Positions 6,277-6,336 of a DNA stretch of 6,336 nt are shown here, piece by piece. The notes under the pieces are model-generated. The model saw only the letters and a program-made list of their open reading frames with translations. It made no database searches and was not told the DNA's origin. The DNA is from Prolixibacteraceae bacterium. GTDB lineage: Bacteria; Bacteroidota; Bacteroidia; Bacteroidales; Prolixibacteraceae. The DNA is taken from assembly GCA_003450125.1 (NCBI GenBank), contig DMFR01000258.1, positions 2,853-9,188 of the forward strand. The letters run 5' to 3'. Made by a program: the position numbers and the translations under genes. The stretch's first letter is position 1. Every line of letters starts with the position of its first letter.

Positions 6277-6336
6277 CTGTCTCTTATACACATCTCCGAG
6301 CCCACGAGACTAGGCATGATCTCGTATGCCGTCTTC
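6277..6336 (+). other. Illumina Nextera adapter (non-genomic): Tn5 mosaic end, read-2 primer site, i7 index, partial P7
   Basis: The 19-base Tn5 mosaic end CTGTCTCTTATACACATCT occupies 6277-6295. It is followed by CCGAGCCCACGAGAC (6296-6310, the Nextera read-2 side), an 8-base index TAGGCATG (6311-6318) and ATCTCGTATGCCGTCTTC (6319-6336), the first 18 bases of the P7 flow-cell sequence. The order and spacing are exactly those of a Nextera i7 adapter read through from a short insert, and the index equals Illumina's N706. This is a sequencing artefact and not a transposon in the organism. These bases should be masked. The first adapter base (C6277) also fits the preceding 11-bp repeat, so the true junction may be one base to the right. 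Confidence 0.99.

Noticed and set aside
6277..6295. Tn5/IS50-type transposon end in the genome
   Set aside because: The 19-base mosaic end is followed directly by Nextera primer, index and P7 sequence, so it is library adapter.
1..6336. A new defence, toxin or mobile system
   Set aside because: All five coding regions are assigned to one metabolic pathway, and the remaining sequence is intergenic repeats and adapter, with no unexplained coding region left.

Overview
The window reads as one short assembled contig from a member of the Bacteroidota. The signs are AT-rich intergenic gaps filled with short degenerate repeats, start codons without Shine-Dalgarno motifs, and protein sequences of Bacteroidota type. 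Placement below phylum (perhaps Bacteroidales/Marinilabiliales-like) is only an impression. All five genes lie on the + strand and encode uptake and breakdown of hexuronates (galacturonate/glucuronate), the sugars released from pectin and other uronic-acid polysaccharides.

Layout: 1-1008 is the 3' part of a tagaturonate epimerase-family gene (uxaE-like), cut by the left contig end. 1154-2557 is uronate isomerase (uxaC). 2879-3910 is a 2-keto-3-deoxygluconate kinase of the PfkB family (kdgK). 4109-4780 is KDPG/KHG aldolase (kdgA/eda type). 4812-6146 is an MFS hexuronate transporter (exuT type). The gaps of 145, 321 and 198 bp before uxaC, kdgK and kdgA hold no gene. They are packed with short direct and inverted repeats, some able to form long hairpins. 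Only kdgA and exuT are closely spaced (31 bp).

How the genes fit together: ExuT imports the hexuronate. UxaC converts galacturonate to tagaturonate and glucuronate to fructuronate. The UxaE-like enzyme would convert tagaturonate to fructuronate, so both uronates can share one branch. The fructuronate reductase and mannonate dehydratase (UxuB, UxuA) needed to reach 2-keto-3-deoxygluconate are not in the window. KdgK phosphorylates that intermediate, and the aldolase splits KDPG into pyruvate and glyceraldehyde-3-phosphate.

The last 60 bases (6277-6336) are not genomic. They are an untrimmed Illumina Nextera read-2/P7 adapter with an 8-base i7 index. Just before them, 6189-6276 is an 11-bp tandem repeat that turns into its own inverted copy and ends at the adapter, so this stretch may be genuine or a library artefact.

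I found no previously undescribed protein system. The cluster is a recognisable hexuronate pathway. The points worth a second look are the epimerase route, the intergenic repeats (including two mutually exclusive hairpins before uxaC) and the artefactual 3' end.
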